Shown piece after piece: positions 16,502 through 26,600 of a DNA stretch of 59,035 nt. How positions within the stretch are numbered: the first letter of the stretch is position 1; every line of letters begins with the position of its first letter. Position numbers and translations under genes: made by a program. The stretch is from Deltaproteobacteria bacterium (lineage in GTDB: Bacteria > Desulfobacterota > B13-G15 > RBG-16-54-18): assembly GCA_016927065.1 (NCBI GenBank), contig JAFGNJ010000027.1, positions 100,506 through 159,540 of the forward strand, in the 5' to 3' direction. The notes below the pieces were generated by a model. That model saw only the letters and a list, made by a program, of their open reading frames with translations. It had not been told where the DNA came from and searched no databases.

Positions 16502-17584
16502 TTATACATGTGGGGAGGTATAAAAACTGTTCAATCGCTTCATGGCCTTGAGCTTTTCCGTGCGCCCCACCTGGGCGGTCCAGAGGGCGTCTTTCAGAAA
16601 ATCGATGGAGCAATCGTAGGTCTCACGATCCACCGGGTAGGGGTGGCCGTCCTTACCCCCGTGGGCAAAGCTGAACCGCGCCGGGTCTTGAAAGCTCGGT
16701 TTCTCCCCATAGATGAGTTCCGCCATCAGGCTCAGGGCCCTGATGGTCTTAGCCCCAATACCCTTTGTGCCGAGAACGCTTTCGAAGTCCTGAGGCCCCG
16801 TCTCGTACGTCGCAAGGAGGACCTTGTGCAGGCGAGAGCTGTTAAGATCCGAGGGAGTGATGTGGTGGCGATTGGGAAGCTCCAGCTGGGCGATCCGGCT
16901 GAGCTCGGTGATGACCCGCGTGGGTTCCTCCTTGAACAGGTCCGCTACCCCGTTCCTGTTCCCTACGCTCTCCTTCGCCACCATGTTGAGGCTCTGGCCG
17001 CGGGCGTCGCAGCAGATGGCTGCATGGGGTTCACAGCAAAAATCCTCAACCCCCTCACCCAGCCAGTGATATCTCCTGGCATAGCGGGAGAGGGTATTCA
17101 TACCCTGCTGGACTACACACCACCGGCCGTCGTGGGTGAAGAAGAAGGTGTGGTGATAGAGCTGGTACTCATCCTGCACGGCGCTGCTGTCTACCTTGGC
17201 AGACATCCGACTGGCATATATAAGGGGGGTGGGCTCGACAGAAATTCGGTCGCAGTATCCGGTGATCTCTTGCGGGGTTTTTCGTGAGACCTTTCCCTTG
17301 CCGCCAGCCACGAAGATTTCTGTTTCACCTTCCAAGCCGCGCAACCCTTCCTTCAAGGCCCCGCAGACTGTTGTCGTAAGTCCGCTGCTGTGCCAGTCAA
17401 AGCCGAGTAAACACCCAAATGTCTGAAACCAGAAGGGGTCAGAGAGGCGACGTAGCACTTCTCCGGGCCCAAACTCGGTCACCAGGACGCGGGTGATCTC
17501 GCGGGCCAGCAGCGTCATCCGCTCGAAGAGCCAGCGGGGGGCCTTGCCCCCGTGCAGGGGGAGGTTGGCGATCCCTCGGCGCAT
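16502..17584 (-). CDS. DUF763 domain protein
   Basis: A 360-residue protein of the DUF763 family, recognised from MRRGIANLPLHGGKAPRWLF at the start and the central helix-hairpin-helix-like run TKGIGAKTIRALSLMAELIY (about 216-236). The family occurs in archaea and scattered bacteria and is thought to act on nucleic acid, but the activity is unknown. The start at 17584 fits the family and leaves a 16-nt gap; a longer frame to 17629 would overlap the next gene. The gene belongs to a minus-strand run with GT9 and the EF-Tu-like gene. Confidence 0.9.
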   Translation of the reverse strand: MRRGIANLPLHGGKAPRWLFERMTLLAREITRVLVTEFGPGEVLRRLSDPFWFQTFGCLLGFDWHSSGLTTTVCGALKEGLRGLEGETEIFVAGGKGKVSRKTPQEITGYCDRISVEPTPLIYASRMSAKVDSSAVQDEYQLYHHTFFFTHDGRWCVVQQGMNTLSRYARRYHWLGEGVEDFCCEPHAAICCDARGQSLNMVAKESVGNRNGVADLFKEEPTRVITELSRIAQLELPNRHHITPSDLNSSRLHKVLLATYETGPQDFESVLGTKGIGAKTIRALSLMAELIYGEKPSFQDPARFSFAHGGKDGHPYPVDRETYDCSIDFLKDALWTAQVGRTEKLKAMKRLNSFYTSPHV

Positions 17585-17600
17585 TACCGTATCCGTCAAC

Positions 17601-17858
17601 TTATTCGATGACCTTGTAGACGGCGTCACCCTTTCGCGCGCGATCTTTTATCTTGATCCCCACATCGTCGCCGATTTTTGCCTCCTCGATGACCTCGAGG
17701 TCTATCTGCATGGAGATTACCTTTTCGGTCAAGTCTGTGGTGTGCCCCTTGAGATGGATGGTGTCCCCCACCTTGAGGCCTTCTTCTTCCACGCGGAAAG
17801 CGACGACTCCGATCTTGGCAAAGTAATCAATGACCGTACCGATTCTCTTTTCTTCCAT
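17601..17858 (-). CDS. Stand-alone EF-Tu domain 2-like beta-barrel protein
   Basis: An 85-residue protein that is nothing but a translation-factor beta-barrel: RIGTVIDYFAKIGVVAFRVE, LKVGDTIHLKGHTTDL and IGDDVGIKIKDRARKGDAVY match the EF-Tu/IF2 domain 2 pattern, without any GTPase domain. Annotated elsewhere only as translation elongation factor-like. AGGAGGGAGTGAA precedes the ATG at 17858; a longer frame to 17921 would intrude into the GT9 gene. Role unknown. Confidence 0.85.
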   Translation of the reverse strand: MEEKRIGTVIDYFAKIGVVAFRVEEEGLKVGDTIHLKGHTTDLTEKVISMQIDLEVIEEAKIGDDVGIKIKDRARKGDAVYKVIE

Positions 17859-17872
17859 TTCACTCCCTCCTT

Positions 17873-18973
17873 TTAGTGATTGGGCAAGTTCATCTCCTCT
17901 AAGTCCTTTGTATGTGAGCATGATAACTGTTTGATGTCAATGGTGTTCTCCTGTGGGGAGCGGGTGTTATGGTAGCTATTCATATTTTCGTTGAGCACTG
18001 TCAGGACGTCCTCTACCTTGATCGATTCGAGACACCGTTGTCGCTGACAGCTTTGGTACCTCTTGAGCCCACACGGCGAGCACTCGGCAGTTCCTTGAAG
18101 CCAAAAGGTATGTTCACCCCGGGGGGCCCAACAGCTGGCATCAGTGGGTCCGAAGATTGCGAGGGTCGTTACCCCAAGCGCCGCTGACAGGTGTGAGATG
18201 CCGGAGTCGTTGCCGACAAAGAGTGAGGCGTAACTCACCAGGGCAGCGAGCTTTTTCAGGGGCGTGTCGTGCACGAGAAGATAAGGAATGCCGTTGAGCC
18301 CGGCTATAACTTCTGCGACCGCTTCTTTGTCGGCAGGCCCCTCAATGATGAGGAGCTTTTTGGTTTTATGGGCCAAGGTTCTCCCCAGGGCGGCAAAACG
18401 CTGAGGGGGCCAGGCCTTTTTGCGGCTCCCTGCCCCGGGGTGCAGGGCGATGATTTCATCCGCAATCAACCCGCGTCGGTGTAGGAATTCTTCTGCCCAC
18501 TGCCGTTCATCGTCATACAGGAATAGCTTCGGTGGCGCAGGAGAACAGGGAATACCCAGGGCGTTTAACGATGAGCGGTGGTGGTCTATCAGGTGTATTC
18601 GTCTGTCGGGGAATGATGGGAGGGTAACGGTCTGTTCTATACCCGCTCGGTGGAGGTTGCGGGCAAGGGTTGTTGACTGCCCGAAGCAGAAGGCCGCATC
18701 GAAGCCGTCACAATATCTGCGTCTCACTTCGGGGAGAAGCGCACCTTCAAGAAAAAAGGGGGCCATCTCTGCCCTGTTGACGTCAGAAGTGGCATCGGCG
18801 TAGGGAAGACCAGCGACCAGAGGTAGAATCCAAGGATGCCCCATGATTTCTAACCACTCCGGTTGCAGAGCGTCCCGGAGGGCCTTGATGGCCGGCAAGG
18901 CAAGGATGAGGTCACCTATGGCCCCCTGGTGGACGACGAGGATCCTCCCGCCGTGCAGCTCCTCTCCTAGCAT
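17873..18973 (-). CDS. Glycosyltransferase family 9 (heptosyltransferase-like)
   Basis: A 366-residue GT-B enzyme of family GT9, which transfers heptose from ADP-heptose in LPS core assembly. N-terminal ILVVHQGAIGDLILALPAIK and C-terminal ALHPGAGSRKKAWPPQRFA and FVGNDSGISHLSAALGV are the family blocks. Four Cys cluster near the end (CSPCGLKRYQSCQRQRC), as in a subset of GT9 enzymes. The final ~35 residues are low-complexity and probably an extension. The gene lies upstream of the EF-Tu-like gene by 14 nt. Confidence 0.9.
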   Translation of the reverse strand: MLGEELHGGRILVVHQGAIGDLILALPAIKALRDALQPEWLEIMGHPWILPLVAGLPYADATSDVNRAEMAPFFLEGALLPEVRRRYCDGFDAAFCFGQSTTLARNLHRAGIEQTVTLPSFPDRRIHLIDHHRSSLNALGIPCSPAPPKLFLYDDERQWAEEFLHRRGLIADEIIALHPGAGSRKKAWPPQRFAALGRTLAHKTKKLLIIEGPADKEAVAEVIAGLNGIPYLLVHDTPLKKLAALVSYASLFVGNDSGISHLSAALGVTTLAIFGPTDASCWAPRGEHTFWLQGTAECSPCGLKRYQSCQRQRCLESIKVEDVLTVLNENMNSYHNTRSPQENTIDIKQLSCSHTKDLEEMNLPNH

Positions 18974-19076
18974 AATCCCTCGTTTGTCTAACTTCCCCCC
19001 CTCTCTGGCAAAATTATAGATAACCCATCACTATAAGTCAATGGAAGGGGAGCAATGATCAGCGCCCCTGGAGCGA

Positions 19077-20060
19077 TCACATATGCAGTTCGATAATATC
19101 TCCATCCTGTAAAATATAGTCTCGTTGCACCCGCTGACCGTCGTATTTTCCGCTTCCCCAGATCCGGGCGTATTGGAGTTTGGCAAAGAAGTCCTTGTGG
19201 ATCTCCTTGGCGAGATCGAGGACCGTGCTCTGCTGCTTTAAAATCACCGGCGTATTCAGATCCGTTTCGTGGCCGGGGCGCTTGGAGTAGACCCGCAGGA
19301 CTTCCAGCAGCGAGAAGAGGCGACCTCTTAATGCTTCTACCTGTTGCCCGCCCTCTTTGGCGGAAATCATGGTGAGGGTAAATCTATCAGCGTAGAGTTC
19401 CTTGAAGATCGTAGCGTTTTCTGCAGTCCCCGGCAGATCGCTCTTATTTCCAACCATCAGCCACTGTTTGATATACGAACCTGATTCCGCATCCTCTTCC
19501 GCATTTCCCTTAAGTATAATACGCTGACCTCCCAATATTTCCCGGATGGTCTCAAGCTCTGATACCGGGTCGTGGCTGAGGTCGAGGACCAGGAGGAGGA
19601 TATCGGCCCCCCGCATGATATTGAAGGCCCACGGCTCGGTGTGCTCCACGGTCAAGGGCGGCAAGTCCACGAGCTGGATCTGAACATTCTCAAAGACCGC
19701 CATCCCAGCTTGTGGTTTCTGGGTGGTGAAGGGGTAATCAGCCACCTCAGGCGTGGCGTTGGTAAGGGCGGCCACCAATTGGGATTTGCCTGCGTTGGGG
19801 ATACCCACCAGGGCTACCTGGCCGGCCCCCTCGCGCTTAACGCTGAACAGGGCCGCTCTGCTCCCTCCCCGTTTATGTTCCTGCTCATCCCGTAGTTTAG
19901 AGAGCCTCCGACGCAGGTCCGCTCGCAACTTATCGGTCCCCTTGTGGTGGGGCATGATAGCGAGCATGGCCTCGAGGGCGGCGACCTTTTCAGAAGTGGT
20001 CTTTGCCTCCCGGAAACGCTTTTCGGCATCGAAGTACTGGGGTGGTAGGTTGGCCGGCAT
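19077..20060 (-). CDS. DRG/Obg-like GTPase with TGS domain
   Basis: A 327-residue GTPase. G1 is GIPNAGKSQL (about 83-92), G3 is VDLPPL, G4 is NKSD (about 204-207), and the C-terminal ~75 residues form a TGS domain (ENATIF...; RDYILQDGDIIELHM). The N-terminal ~75 residues are a charged helical region. DRG-like GTPases of this type bind ribosomes or RNA. GAGGAGAGTAG precedes the start. It is separated from GT9 by 103 nt and has a 629-nt gene-free region upstream. Confidence 0.9.
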   Translation of the reverse strand: MPANLPPQYFDAEKRFREAKTTSEKVAALEAMLAIMPHHKGTDKLRADLRRRLSKLRDEQEHKRGGSRAALFSVKREGAGQVALVGIPNAGKSQLVAALTNATPEVADYPFTTQKPQAGMAVFENVQIQLVDLPPLTVEHTEPWAFNIMRGADILLLVLDLSHDPVSELETIREILGGQRIILKGNAEEDAESGSYIKQWLMVGNKSDLPGTAENATIFKELYADRFTLTMISAKEGGQQVEALRGRLFSLLEVLRVYSKRPGHETDLNTPVILKQQSTVLDLAKEIHKDFFAKLQYARIWGSGKYDGQRVQRDYILQDGDIIELHM

Positions 20061-20603
20061 CTACTCTCCTCATTCTCATCGTAGCAGTATGGCTGTTACT
20101 CCCCTACCATACCGCTTCCCTGAGCAGGATTCAAGGGCGCACCGTGATACGAACCTTTCCTGTCTGCTCAATAATGGTGTGAGGAAGGAGACAATCTCAA
20201 GGCGTACCATTTGAATGCTATTTTGTACCTTATTTTGTCATGGATATCTCAACACAAATTGTGGAAAACTTGTGGAATGTATCCCCTTCTCTCTTACAAA
20301 GGGGTTTGTTTTCGATGCTATTACCACTTTGCATAAACTTTAGGCACTATTCTGTTGCTGAGGAAAAGGCTTAAAAATCTTTGAAAAACAATCGGTTAAG
20401 ACCCGATTCTGAGGGTGATAGGCCCTCCGTGCACGTGTCGAATACCTTTGAAGCCGTTCAAAGGGGTATCAGAGGGTCCTCCTTTTGTCAGTATAACGCC
20501 TTTCCGCCATGATTTATTTAGTATCAAGCGTGGTGAAGAGGATCAAGGTAAGGCAGGCTATTGAAACATGCCCCTTTGTCCTCGATGGCCTCCTTGTTCG
20601 ATC
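20061..20603. other. Gene-free region with a structured element
   Basis: No credible gene on either strand. It lies between divergently transcribed genes (GTPase leftward, DUF1847 rightward). It is A+T rich in the first 300 bases, and holds the hairpin cluster described at 20411-20480 and, at its right end, the DUF1847 promoter. Confidence 0.6.
20411..20480 (+). ncRNA. Strong compound hairpin, possible structured RNA
   Basis: ATACCTTTGAA, loop GCCG, TTCAAAGGGGTAT forms a long stem with a small GG bulge. It is enclosed by CCCTC (20423) pairing with GAGGG (20472). A second GAGGG at 20411 could pair with the same CCCTC, so two mutually exclusive folds exist. The element is upstream of the DUF1847 promoter and so not in that leader. 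Whether it is transcribed is unknown. Confidence 0.4.
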
Positions 20604-20632
20604 TTGACGGAGTTATAAAATAATGATAATAT
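20604..20632 (+). promoter_or_regulatory. Sigma70-type promoter of the DUF1847 gene
   Basis: TTGACG at 20604-20609 and TAATAT at 20627-20632 are separated by 17 bases, giving a start near 20639 and a ~50-nt leader to the ATG at 20690. Confidence 0.65.
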
Positions 20633-20635
20633 GTT

Positions 20636-20657
20636 CTAAAAAATGAATCATTTTTAG
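20636..20657. promoter_or_regulatory. Palindrome at the transcription start (operator candidate)
   Basis: CTAAAAAATGA followed directly by ATCATTTTTAG forms a near-perfect dyad of 22 bases overlapping the expected +1 of the DUF1847 promoter. This is a typical repressor-binding position; alternatively it is a 5' mRNA hairpin. No regulator gene is adjacent. Confidence 0.5.
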
Positions 20658-20689
20658 CATGTTCAGTTGGATGCTGAGGAGTGTGTACC

Positions 20690-21373
20690 ATGAAAGATCA
20701 GATTTGTCCTGAATGCGCTCATTGCTCGATAAAGGATCGGATATGCATCTCAGAAGGAGGAAAAGGTCCAGCTTCATGTCCAACGGTAAACTACCGCACA
20801 ACCATCGAGAAGGCCATCCAGGAATATGAGAAACCAGAGATCAGAGAATTTGCCCGGATGGCCTCGATCCAAGAAGGGGAATGTTATGCCAATCGCCACG
20901 TCCGGCCCTATATATTTCATCCAGTCAAGCCGAGGGTCCAGGAGGTGTGTGAGTTTGCGCATAAGATGGGCTATCAGAAGTTGGGGGTTGCCTTTTGCGG
21001 CGGCCTCCACGAAGAGGGGCGGATAGTATCCGATATATTTGAAGTCCAGGGATTTACCGTGGCATCCGTGATGTGCAAGTGCGGTGGCGTTCCCAAGGAG
21101 AACATCGGCGTTGACGATAACGAAAAGATCAGGATCGGGGAATTCGAGTCTATGTGCAATCCCATCGTCCAGGCGACCATCCTCAATGAGGTGAGGACCG
21201 ATTTCAACGTTTTAGTGGGGCTCTGCGTGGGACACGACTCCCTCTTTTTTAAATACAGTGAGGCGTACACTACGGTTTTGGTCGCGAAGGATCGGGTCCT
21301 CGGTCACAACCCGGCAGCGGCCCTCTATACCTCGAAGAGCTACTATGCCAGGTTGCGTCGCCCGGGGTTTTAG
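20690..21373 (+). CDS. DUF1847 metal-binding protein
   Basis: A 227-residue DUF1847 protein. It opens with clustered Cys (CPECAHCSIKDRIC, then CP), continues with a Rossmann-like region (GYQKLGVAFCGGLHEEG) and has CKCGG (about 128-132) and LCVGHDSLFF. The Cys clusters suggest a metal or Fe-S site; the biochemical role is not known. The ATG at 20690 follows GAGGAGTGTGTACC; an in-frame GTG at 20681 lies inside that spacer. Transcribed from the promoter at 20604, with a palindrome over the start site. Confidence 0.9.
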   Translation: MKDQICPECAHCSIKDRICISEGGKGPASCPTVNYRTTIEKAIQEYEKPEIREFARMASIQEGECYANRHVRPYIFHPVKPRVQEVCEFAHKMGYQKLGVAFCGGLHEEGRIVSDIFEVQGFTVASVMCKCGGVPKENIGVDDNEKIRIGEFESMCNPIVQATILNEVRTDFNVLVGLCVGHDSLFFKYSEAYTTVLVAKDRVLGHNPAAALYTSKSYYARLRRPGF

Positions 21374-21477
21374 CATTGTGCACAATCACCGCAGGGGTTT
21401 GTTAGTAGCAGGCGTATTGTGTAGTGCGCCCCGAGATAGGGTAGGTTAAGGTTTAATGCAGCAGAGGAGGAGAACGG

Positions 21478-22893
21478 ATGGGGAAGACTAAAACGTCGAC
21501 ACAGGAGATAGAGAAACGGATCAAACTGAAAGGGGAGTTGGTTTGGGATCGGTATGACGAGGCCCTGCGAAAAGAGGCCTTTTCTTTTGCTGAGGGGTAT
21601 AAAGGATTCTTGAACGCAGCAAAGACCGAGCGTGAGGCGGTTGACGCAGTCGTTAAATCAGCCGAGGGTTCGGGTTTTCACGCCGTCTCGCAGAAGGGTA
21701 ATGCAAAGCGGATATACCGTCTCAATAAAGATAAAAGCGTGGGTCTTGCCACCATGGGCAAGCGGCCTTTTGAGGAGGGGCTGAGGATCATTATCTCCCA
21801 CATCGATTCCCCCCGGCTCGACTTGAAACAAAACCCCCTGTACGAAGAGCTCGATATGGCCATGCTCAGGACACACTATTATGGGGGGATCAAGAAATAT
21901 CAGTGGGTGGCTCAACCCCTGGCCATGCATGGGGTCATCGTCAAGAGCAATGGGAACAAGGTGAAGATCACTATTGGGGAAGCTGAAGGTGATCCGGTAT
22001 TCACCATCTGCGACCTGTTACCACACCTCTCCCGTAAGGTGCAGGAGGAGAAGAAACTGAAGGAAGCCATCGAGGCGGAAAAGCTTACCATCCTGGCGGG
22101 TCACCTCCCCTTTGCAGACCAGGAGGCCAAGGAACGGGTGAAGCTGCGGGTCTTAGAGTTGCTCAATCAGGAATACGGTATTGTGGAGGAGGATTTCCTG
22201 AGCGCCGAGCTTGAGCTGGTCCCAGCCAGCAAGGCACGGGATGTGGGATTCGACCGCGCCTTTGTGGCCTCCTACGGCCAGGACGACAGGGTCTGCGCCT
22301 ACACCTCCCTGAAGGCGATGGAAGCGGTCGCCGATCCTCCGTGTACCACCGTGGCCCTCTTTCTCGATAAGGAGGAGGTCGGCAGTGAAGGGAGCACCGG
22401 CGCGAAATCGCGCTTCCTGGAGATCTTCGCCGCCGATGTCCTGCGGGTCGCCGGCAAAGAGCCGAACGACATACTCATCAAGGAGATACTTTTTCACACC
22501 AAGGCCATCTCAGCCGACGTGACTGCGGGGATCGACCCCAACTACAAAGACGTGCATGAGGCGCAGAACAACGCCAAGATGGGCTACGGGGTATGCCTGA
22601 GCAAATTCACCGGTTCGGGGGGGAAATATTCGACCAGCGACGCCAGCGCCGAATACGTGGGGGAGATTAGAGAACTGCTCAACCGTACGGGGATCACCTG
22701 GCAGATGGGAGAGTTGGGCAAGGTCGATGAGGGAGGGGGCGGGACCGTGGCCAAATACCTCGCCCTCTATGGGATGGATATCATAGACTGCGGCACCCCG
22801 ATGCTGAGCATGCACTCCCCCTTTGAGGTGACCAGCAAGGGGGATATCTATGAGACCTTTCGGGCCTATCAAGCCTTCCTCCAGGAGGGATAG
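21478..22893 (+). CDS. M18 family aminopeptidase (zinc)
   Basis: A 471-residue dinuclear zinc aminopeptidase of family M18. ISHIDSPRLDLKQNPLYE supplies the first His/Asp, QDDRVCAYTSL the bridging Asp, DKEEVGSEGSTGAKS the catalytic Glu pair, and CGTPMLSMHSPFEVTSKGDI the C-terminal His. Full family length. The enzyme removes N-terminal residues, preferring acidic or hydrophobic ones depending on the member. GGAGGAGAACGG precedes the start. The next gene begins immediately after the stop, so they are cotranscribed. Confidence 0.95.
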   Translation: MGKTKTSTQEIEKRIKLKGELVWDRYDEALRKEAFSFAEGYKGFLNAAKTEREAVDAVVKSAEGSGFHAVSQKGNAKRIYRLNKDKSVGLATMGKRPFEEGLRIIISHIDSPRLDLKQNPLYEELDMAMLRTHYYGGIKKYQWVAQPLAMHGVIVKSNGNKVKITIGEAEGDPVFTICDLLPHLSRKVQEEKKLKEAIEAEKLTILAGHLPFADQEAKERVKLRVLELLNQEYGIVEEDFLSAELELVPASKARDVGFDRAFVASYGQDDRVCAYTSLKAMEAVADPPCTTVALFLDKEEVGSEGSTGAKSRFLEIFAADVLRVAGKEPNDILIKEILFHTKAISADVTAGIDPNYKDVHEAQNNAKMGYGVCLSKFTGSGGKYSTSDASAEYVGEIRELLNRTGITWQMGELGKVDEGGGGTVAKYLALYGMDIIDCGTPMLSMHSPFEVTSKGDIYETFRAYQAFLQEG

Positions 22894-23373
22894 GTGCGGT
22901 CCTTGCGAGCAAAGATCAAGGAACGGGATGAACTCCAGGGGATTGTCGAAGGGTTAAAAAAGGACGGGAAGCGTATTTGCTTCACCAATGGGTGCTTTGA
23001 TATCGTACACCAGGGACATGTCCTCTATCTCGAGGAGGCCCGTCAACACGGGGATTGTCTCATTGTCGGGGTGAATACCGATTCCTCGGTGAGGGAGATT
23101 AAGGGTGAAAACAAGCCCATCGTCCCGCTCGAGGGGCGAATGACGGTCCTTGCCGCTCTGGAGGCCGTGGACTATGTGGTCCCCTTTGACGAACCTGATC
23201 CCTTCGCCATCATCTCGGACCTACGCCCCCATGTTCTGATTAAGGGGGGAGATTGGAAGGAAGAGGAGGTGGTGGGAAGGGAGTTAGTGGAGCAGACGAT
23301 CCTCATCCCCTATATTGAAGGGACCTCTACCTCCGGGATCATCAAGACCATTCTGCAGCACCGCTCGTCATAA
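22894..23373 (+). CDS. rfaE2: D-glycero-beta-D-manno-heptose 1-phosphate adenylyltransferase
   Basis: A 159-residue nucleotidyltransferase equal to the C-terminal half of HldE, making ADP-heptose for LPS core. FTNGCFDIVHQGHVLYLEEA holds the HxGH nucleotide motif and EGTSTSGIIKTI the second motif. The GTG start directly abuts the aminopeptidase stop, and GGAGGGATAG precedes it. The partner kinase domain (RfaE1) is not in the window; the bisphosphatase GmhB is at 36288. Confidence 0.93.
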   Translation: MRSLRAKIKERDELQGIVEGLKKDGKRICFTNGCFDIVHQGHVLYLEEARQHGDCLIVGVNTDSSVREIKGENKPIVPLEGRMTVLAALEAVDYVVPFDEPDPFAIISDLRPHVLIKGGDWKEEEVVGRELVEQTILIPYIEGTSTSGIIKTILQHRSS

Positions 23374-23445
23374 GGCGGTCTCTCCTGTACCCCTTTCGAT
23401 ACGAACGGGGAGAGGAAGCATGCAGAATTCCTGTGGAGGGAGCGG

Positions 23446-23646
23446 ATGCTGGTCTATAAAGTAGTGGAAACGAGTACGGTAACCGAAGATATATTAGAAC
23501 GGATTCTCAATGAATGGGTGCGTCAGGGCTGGACGTTCGACAGTATTCAGTTTGTTGTCAGGGATGCGTCCAAGCGGCCATCGATGGCCTTTCTCTTCTT
23601 TGTGCGGGAAACAGACCCTTCCTCCGCCGAGGAGAAAGGAGCATGA
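23446..23646 (+). CDS. DUF4177 protein
   Basis: A 66-residue soluble protein. VYKVVETSTVTEDILERILN then EWVRQGWTFDSIQFVV is the DUF4177 pattern, a small alpha/beta fold of unknown function. GGAGGGAGCGG precedes the start. It is 72 nt after rfaE2 and ends convergent with the large cyclase-like gene. Confidence 0.88.
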   Translation: MLVYKVVETSTVTEDILERILNEWVRQGWTFDSIQFVVRDASKRPSMAFLFFVRETDPSSAEEKGA

Positions 23647-23661
23647 GGATACGATTGGCCG

Positions 23662-26600
23662 TTATCCAAGGGCAGTCTTTATTCCCCTATTTTTTTCTTT
23701 TGCCTCCCGATACCATTCCTCAAGGTGATGTCTTTCCAAGAGGAGATATAATGGGGAATTTTTTCTGACTATCTCGTAGACGGCGGTTGCATTGTGTATC
23801 TCAAACCCCCTGAATACCAAATCCCCGACATAGCGGAAGAGGTCGAATTGTAACTGATCCCCTTCCTTTTCCACACTGACGGTGAATTTCAATTCCGGTG
23901 AGGGGAAGAAAAAGCGTTGTTGGATTTCTCTGTTCAGGGCGTTAATTGTTATTGTTTTATCAAACGTGTATTTATGAGGGCCTATTTCTTTAAGGTAGAT
24001 TTGGAGGGCCTCTCCGCTCATCGCCTCTCCGAGGTTATAAATGTCGTTGGAATACGTTAAGGTTTCCCAACCGTCGTCACCGGCGCCCTTCATTCCCTTA
24101 TCGATATCGTTCATGAAGAGTGAGGAAGCGATTTTCATAACAGCCTCTGCCGCTTCTTTATCCCTGTTCTGCAAGGCATTTTCTATCATGGTCCTCATGT
24201 CAGACCGGAGAAACAACCCATAGCCCCTGTCGATGAATACATAAAAGGGATATGCTAACGCAGGGTTTCCTTTGGCTCGGCGGGCATTTCTGAGGAGTAG
24301 ATCCATTTTTTTTCTGATGTCGGGATTTCTCCCCGTCCCTCGTGCCGCCTCGTTGAGCTTCTCAGCAATGGCAACGTTCATCTTTCCCCAAAAAGGGTCT
24401 TCAAAGGCAATGGTTTCGGCGGCATCACCATACGATATAAAAAGACCGTATTCTATTACTGCATTTCCTCCAGAAGCGATTTCCATCTCATAGGCGCGGT
24501 TCAATTCTGATTCCTTGTCGTATGATGCCTTGAGCAATCGTCTTAGTCTTTCCAACTCGTCACGTTCTTCAGCACATACTAAACGATATATATTATTGAG
24601 ATCATCTTGCCCAATGGAGTTGATAGTCTCCATCAGTTCCGTTTTTTGTTCATAGATGTCTGCCTTCAGATTCGATACATTCTCGTGTAGTTTCATGAGG
24701 TTATCTCTCTCCGCAAGATCTTCCTCGCGCTCGATCTGATATGGCAGGTTGATAATCTGTTGCTGGTAATGCGAAACCTTGGTTTCGAACTCCTCCTCTT
24801 GGACTTTGATAAGATGTGTAGGATTGAGGAATTCTTTGAGCTTCAATTCCCGCTCAATCCCCACGATGCTTTCCTCGATATCTTTTCGTTCTTGAAGGAT
24901 GGCCTTTCGCTCCTGTTGATACCGCGCGCCGATGGCTCGCGTTTCATCTCCTTCGCCGAACAACCCTTCGCGCTCTTTTATGTGATCGGTGTACCTGAGA
25001 AAGATCTCCCGTGCTTCCTGGGCAAGTGAAACAAGCGGTCGTAGCCTACCGGAGAAGGAGAGGGCATCTCCCACAAGGTTGTTCAAACGAACACCAGCGT
25101 CTGTGTAATATTTCTTTGCGACCTCGAGTATGGGAAGGAAAAAATCCTTGAGCATAAAATCTGCCATAGATATTTCTTTGGATCTGCACATCATCTGCGT
25201 AAAACCCCGCAGATCCATAAAGAGGTGCCCCTCTTTTTTTATACTCAAATCCTGTATGATGGGACGCGTATCTGTAGTAAGAAGATACATACGTCCTTTG
25301 TCGTATTCGTCCTCAAGAACGTCTCTTTTCTTCAGGACCTCGCGGTCATCTAAGTATTGGAGAGACTCGGAAAACCGTTTATCCACTATCTCGTCACATT
25401 GATACAAGAGGAAACCCTCGATCACTTCTTTTAGTTGCTCTTCTTCCCTTGTGCTGAAGAAAAGCCGCTTCATCGTTCCCCCCTGTTTTTGTGACTTATA
25501 GACCTTTTCGATGCCCATCGCTCGTTGGGCCTGTTCTTTGTCCCCGAAGCGTGAAGTATCAGAAATGATTTTGCTCAGATCTTCCTCGAATTTTCTATCT
25601 ACTTCATCATTTGCAAGGGCGCTCTGCATTACTTTGTTCTTCTGAAAAAGATTAAAAAGCCAGAGGTTTTTGCCACCGCTGTAGTCTTCATAATCTTTCA
25701 GGTAGTCAAAAATCACTTCACGAATCTTATTGATTGACCTCACTTCAAGGAGTTTTTCTCTCACTCGCCTGTTCTTCTTTGCGTGGTTCACGAGGGATTT
25801 GAGACTTTCTTCGATATTGTTGAAATTTAAGTCAATTTTACTGGTGAGGGACTGCAGTAGTTCAAATCCTTCTTGATCGAGGTGATAGGGGTTGAGGTCA
25901 TTTTTGAAGAGGGTGGGCCGTATGGAGACAAAGGTAAGGGGGGTTGTGGTTCCTCGAATGAGATGTTCTATCCTTGAGATATCTAAGGTAAGATCCTTAT
26001 AACGAATTTCATCGAAGATACTGGCTTGGATCGTCTGTACCAAAGAGTAGAGTATTTGGCCGACTGCCTGCTCCAGTTTTTCGTAGGAAAAGCCCCTGAT
26101 GTTCACCCCCTTGAGGCTTTTTTTGGCCTTTCTAAAGTAAGTTACCAGACAGAGGTGCGTAAGGTACGCGATGTCTACCAAATCACCGTGTTTTATCTCT
26201 TCTTCTATTGCTTTTTCATAAAGCCTTTTTATCGACCGTGTCAGTTTGGTTGGATCCTTATGCTGTAGAAACCATCCTTCCAAGATTCCGGCATCGAGGT
26301 AAGAATTATGGTAAATAGCATCTTCTGCAACGCGTTTTTCCAAGGGTCGGGCGCGAAGATCCCGCGTACAGAGGTACCGCTCCATGATATCTTTTGGGCG
26401 CTTCTGGGCGTTTGAAGGCAGATAGGAGTGAAGGGGTGATACCATTTCCCGCTCTTTTCTTTTTTTGATCAAGGCTACCAATTGTTGAACGGAGGAGGAG
26501 ATGGTTTCTGCTAGCTCTCGGTCAATGATAAAGGGAATTTTCCCCTTACCCTCTCCCAGCTTAAATGGCAAGCGCTCTATCCTGAGACGCATGTATGTTT

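Noticed and set aside
16324..16509. Frame beginning MYKRQ, which can signal leftover sequencing adapter
   Set aside because: The bases (ATGTATAAAAGGCAA) differ from the adapter (which would read AAGAGACAG), and they are simply the end of the DUF763 gene in another frame.
16490..17287. 265-codon open frame opposite DUF763
   Set aside because: Antisense shadow of a gene with a strong family match; no ribosome site or domain.
20251..20290. TGTGGAAAAC and TGTGGAATG as DnaA boxes of an origin
   Set aside because: They do not fit TTATCCACA well, no cluster of boxes, and no dnaA or dnaN nearby.
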